Source: JAKZSU01 sp047517485 (GTDB lineage: Bacteria > Pseudomonadota > Alphaproteobacteria > UBA7887). Taken from it: DNA of 9,002 bases. Position numbers and translations under genes: made by a program. Shown here piece by piece: positions 6,404 through 9,002 of this stretch. The stretch spans positions 1-9,002 of the forward strand of contig JAKZSU010000194.1 in the NCBI GenBank assembly GCA_047517485.1. Reading direction: 5' to 3'. The notes beneath the pieces were generated by a model. That model did no database searches, was not told the DNA's origin, and worked only from the letters and a program-made list of their open reading frames with translations. The first letter of the stretch is position 1, and every line of letters begins with the position of its first letter.

Positions 6404-6524
6404 ATCCGCCCTCCCCAAATACTCGTTGACCAAGGCTCGCGCCCCACTTCAGGACTGCCAAGGGACCAGTCAGGCTTGCTAGACTTGTATACTTGCAACG
6501 TAAACTTTCAAGCGGAGCCCACAC
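6404..6524. promoter_or_regulatory. Divergent intergenic region between the hydrolase and amidase genes
   Basis: This 121-bp region must carry promoters for both directions. Toward the amidase, TATACT at 6488-6493 is a plausible -10 followed by an AGCGGAG ribosome site 7 nt before the ATG, but no clear -35 lies at the right distance. Toward the hydrolase, the minus strand has TTGAAA and TTGCAA as weak -35 candidates without a convincing -10. Around 6484-6498 is an imperfect palindromic stretch, CTTGTATACTTGCAA, with a GTATAC core; it may be an operator. The 18-bp palindrome found at 2227 does not recur here. Confidence 0.4.
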
Positions 6525-8012
6525 ATGAGCGACGACATCACTGCCCTCAGCGCCACCGAGATGGCGGCCGCGATCCGCGAAAAGCGATTGAGTGCCCAAG
6601 ACGTGACGACGGCCCATCTCGCCCGAATTGAGGAGATCAATCCGACCCTGAATTCGGTCTGCACGATGAATCCCGCAGCATTGGACGCGGCAGCAGCAGT
6701 CGACCGGCGGATCGCCTCGGGCGAGCAACCCCGGCCGCTTGACGGCGTGCCTTATCTCGCCAAGGACAATATCTACACCAAGGGACTGCGGACCACCTTC
6801 GGCTCCCGGCTGCTTGAGAATTTCGTGCCCGAAGAAGACTCCGTCGTGATCGAGCGACTGAACGCCGCCGGCGCTATCTTGCTCGGCAAAACCAATACAC
6901 CTGAGTTCGCCCATGACGTAAACACCGCCAATTTTCTCTTTGGCACAACACGAAATCCGTGGAATTTGAACTGCACCGCCGGCGGTTCCAGTGGCGGCAG
7001 CGGCAGCGCCATCGCCGCCCGACTGGCGCCGCTAGCGCTTGGTACCGATCTCGGCGGTTCGGTGCGTGGACCATCGGCCTTCAATGGAACCGTCGGCATT
7101 CGGCCCTCGTTCGGCCGGGTGCCGACCTATCCGACCGATTTGCCCTGGGGCATGCTGGTCACCGGCGTCACCGGACCGATGACCCGGTCGGTCGCCGACG
7201 CGGCATTGATGCTGGGCGTAATGGCCGGACCCGACGACCGTGATCCCACCACCCTGCCCGCGCATGATCTCGACTTTCTTGCCGCCAGCAGCATGACCGA
7301 CCTCTCGGGCCGGCGCATCGCCTTCTCCGCCGATCTTGACGGTTTGGTGCCCGTCGATCCCGAGACGGCTGAATTGGCCCGCGCCGCCGCATTCCGGCTT
7401 CGGGACGCCGGCGCTGACGTCGTTGAGGATTGTTTCGATCCGGCCGACCTCGTCGATATCATCCAGGGCACGCGCGGCTTCGGCATGATCGGCCGTTATG
7501 CCGATCGCTACGACGCGCACAAAGACCTGATGACGCCGCCGCTCCTGAATCAGATCGAAGCGGCCCTCAAGCTCGAGCTCCGCACCGTGACCCAGGCCGA
7601 GCGCCTGCGCGGCCAATATTGGCAGCGGGTTCGGGAATTCCTGCAGCGCTATGACTATATCATCACGCCGTCGATCGGCGTGCCGGCCTTCCGCCTGGAC
7701 GAGCCGCTGCCGAGCAAGATCGGCGATCGCGAGGTCGAGCTTTTTTACGATGCCTTCCTGACCACCTATGCCTTTTCGCTCACCGGCCTGCCCATCATCG
7801 CCGTTCCCGCAGGCTTGACCCGCGCCGGATTGCCGGTCGGCATCCAGATCGTCGGGCCGCGCCACCGCGACGATCTGGTAATTGCGGCAGGCGCCGCCTA
7901 TCAGGCGATAGCGCCCGATATGTTCCGCACGCCCGATATAGATCTATCCCAGGCCAAGGACTTGGGTGAGGCCTTTTCCTCGCCGGGCCTGATCATGAAA
8001 CGGCCGCTCTGA
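6525..8012 (+). CDS. Amidase-signature family hydrolase
   Basis: This 495-residue protein is a full-length amidase-signature enzyme with the Ser-cisSer-Lys triad. Lys80 is in YLAKDN, the cis-Ser is Ser155 in TAGGSSGGS, and the nucleophile Ser179 is in GTDLGGSVRGPSAF. The spacings of 75 and 24 residues equal those of FAAH, so the site looks intact. The C-terminal part ends with GLPVGIQIVGPRHRDDLVI, typical of the family. These enzymes hydrolyse amides to acid plus ammonia or amine, usually in the cytoplasm; no signal peptide is visible. No gatB or gatC is nearby, so it is not the tRNA amidotransferase GatA. GGAG lies 7 nt before the ATG. It is divergent from the PuuE-like hydrolase. Half-amidases of cyclic imide catabolism, aryl acylamidases and nylon-oligomer hydrolases are all in this family. 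A half-amidase role is inferred from the neighbour only. Confidence 0.92.
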   Translation: MSDDITALSATEMAAAIREKRLSAQDVTTAHLARIEEINPTLNSVCTMNPAALDAAAAVDRRIASGEQPRPLDGVPYLAKDNIYTKGLRTTFGSRLLENFVPEEDSVVIERLNAAGAILLGKTNTPEFAHDVNTANFLFGTTRNPWNLNCTAGGSSGGSGSAIAARLAPLALGTDLGGSVRGPSAFNGTVGIRPSFGRVPTYPTDLPWGMLVTGVTGPMTRSVADAALMLGVMAGPDDRDPTTLPAHDLDFLAASSMTDLSGRRIAFSADLDGLVPVDPETAELARAAAFRLRDAGADVVEDCFDPADLVDIIQGTRGFGMIGRYADRYDAHKDLMTPPLLNQIEAALKLELRTVTQAERLRGQYWQRVREFLQRYDYIITPSIGVPAFRLDEPLPSKIGDREVELFYDAFLTTYAFSLTGLPIIAVPAGLTRAGLPVGIQIVGPRHRDDLVIAAGAAYQAIAPDMFRTPDIDLSQAKDLGEAFSSPGLIMKRPL

Positions 8013-8239
8013 AGGGGATAGTGCTAAGCCGAGATTCCCCGGATGACCACCACATCCGACCATCAGCGTAGCCATTCCGGCTTTCGATAGCAATTTTGAA
8101 GCCGATGCGAGTGACGGAGCACTTCGTTCCCTGTCGGCATTGGCGCCAATAGCGGTTTCCCGGTGCTCATGGCCAGATTTCTTGTCATCAAGACACACGT
8201 CCCCCGTGGTTTTTCTCTCCCCGCCGACCGCCGCTTGGA
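8013..8239. other. Non-coding stretch, probably the 3' end of the IS1380-type remnant
   Basis: This lies between two convergent genes: the amidase stop and the end of the transposase frame. I see no credible gene. A short inverted repeat, CGGATG at 8040-8045 with CATCCG at 8053-8058, could form a weak hairpin but has no T-run. The stretch from roughly 8027 rightward is probably the IS tail. The terminal repeat cannot be fixed because its partner is outside the window or lost. Confidence 0.4.
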
Positions 8240-8875
8240 TCAAGCCGGCACCGGCGGCGCACGCAGTCGGGCAATCCGCGCCAGGATCTGACCGAACATT
8301 CGCCGCGACACCGCGACCTCGGCCATCTGGAACGTGACGTAGCGGCCATGGCGGATCATTTTCGCGCCGATCTTGATCAGCTTCTCCCGCAGCGTGGTCA
8401 GCGACCAGTGCGCAATCGCCCGTGGCAAGGCCAGCGTGCGCATGAAGTTGGCGAGATTGTAGGCAAGCGCGTGAAGCTGAAGCCGGACCGCGTTGTTGCG
8501 GAACCTCTGGCAGGAGAGCCGCGTCAAATTGATCGCGTGCTTGCCTTCCTTGATCCACTGCTCCGCCGTGCCGCGCCGATTGTAGAAGGACACCACATGC
8601 CTGTCGGGACGGCTCAGGTTGGTCACGACGAAGCCGAAGCGGGGAATCAGCTCGCCCGGATGCCACTCGATCTTGGCGACCACACGGCGGTCGCGGTCCC
8701 AGCTCTGGGCTCGATAGTCGAAGCTGACGTAATAGCGTCGAACAGACTTCGGCGGCCGACCGACCGGCCGTGTGAGCAAGTGGCTGATACGCTTCTGGAG
8801 CAACTGGTTGCTGGGCAGTCGGATCGCATAGAGAAATCCTTCTGCCTCCAGATACTCGTAGACGGCGTTGTCACG
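8240..8875 (-). pseudogene. IS1380-family transposase, C-terminal half only
   Basis: About 212 codons are open in this frame, read toward 8240. They contain the C-terminal catalytic region of an IS1380-type DDE transposase: AEGFLYAIRLPSN, LLTRPVGRPPKSVRRYY, VVAKIEWHPGELIPRFGFVV, then FYNRRGTAEQWIKEGK. That last stretch fits the Y-x2-R-x3-E-x6-K signature of IS4-related elements, including the catalytic Glu. It ends NAVRLQLHALAYNL, SLTTLREKLIKIGAK and a proline-rich tail. Whole members are about 430-460 residues. A TAA at 8876-8878 closes the frame upstream, no ATG start is present, and the remaining 124 bases to the window edge show no N-terminal transposase sequence I recognise. Deleting one A at the TTAACG just upstream would join the frame to LAKWRL, so a frameshift is possible. 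Either way the copy is inactive. It converges on the amidase gene. Confidence 0.85.
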
Positions 8876-9002
8876 TTAACCGCCATTTGGCCAGCTTGTG
8901 GGCGCCGACGCCGGAGATTATGCAACGGTCGTCACTTGCCGCCACTGTCTCATCGCGTCGCCGCGGAATTGGCGGAGTGTTCGGCGGGAGACCAGATGGC
9001 GT
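8876..9002. other. Unassigned right edge of the window
   Basis: Open frames cross this stretch on both strands, but none gives a product I recognise. The minus strand could encode TPSGLPPNTPPIPRRRD and onward to the TAA at 8876, which would be a small or truncated product entering from outside. It may be degraded IS sequence or flanking DNA joined to the IS1380 remnant. Confidence 0.3.

Noticed and set aside
7032..7865. Minus-strand frame inside the amidase gene
   Set aside because: The product has no known family features and the plus strand encodes an intact amidase with its full catalytic triad.
8040..8058. Possible terminator after the amidase
   Set aside because: The stem is only 6 bp and no T-run follows on either strand.
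1..9002. CRISPR array, tRNA, rRNA or phage defence genes
   Set aside because: No regularly spaced repeats, no cloverleaf-like sequence and no defence-type domains were seen. The intergenic gaps are too short for an array.

Overview
The window is GC-rich and shows dense head-to-tail genes with overlapping stop/start codons, GTG starts and alphaproteobacterial-looking proteins. It reads as a catabolic accessory locus from an alphaproteobacterium, perhaps a Rhodospirillales or Rhizobiales relative. The taxonomy is an impression from protein style, not a computed assignment. Remnants of two unrelated insertion sequences lie at the two ends: an IS21-type istA fragment on the left and an IS1380-type transposase fragment on the right.

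Layout, right to left on the minus strand. A first block holds a PuuE-like polysaccharide-deacetylase-family hydrolase (5537-6403), a single-domain GAF protein (4950-5540) and a short-chain dehydrogenase (4171-4953), joined by GTGA and ATGA overlaps. After a 123-bp gap comes a stand-alone thiamine-diphosphate enzyme of the acetolactate-synthase type (2323-4047). After a further 126-bp gap comes a CoA block: a MaoC-like hydratase (1651-2196), an acyl-CoA dehydrogenase (470-1648) and the start of a family III CoA-transferase (CaiB/BaiF). On the plus strand, divergent from the deacetylase, lies an amidase-signature hydrolase (6525-8012).

The 126-bp gap holds the clearest regulatory signal: a TTGACA / 16 bp / GATAAT promoter facing the CoA block. 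An 18-bp perfect palindrome, AATTTGTCCGGACAAATT, overlaps its -10 element and the predicted transcription start. It looks like a repressor operator, but no regulator gene is in the window.

How the genes might work together (inference): a PuuE/cyclic-imidase-type ring opener next to an amidase resembles the two-step imidase plus half-amidase route, in which a cyclic imide becomes a monoamide and then a dicarboxylate. CoA-transferase, acyl-CoA dehydrogenase and MaoC hydratase would then activate, desaturate and hydrate a dicarboxylate or similar acid. The SDR and the ThDP enzyme could oxidise or cleave hydroxy/oxo intermediates. The substrate is unknown. The CoA-transferase is cut after about 110 residues by a fusion to antisense istA sequence, so the pathway as captured here may be damaged or complemented elsewhere.
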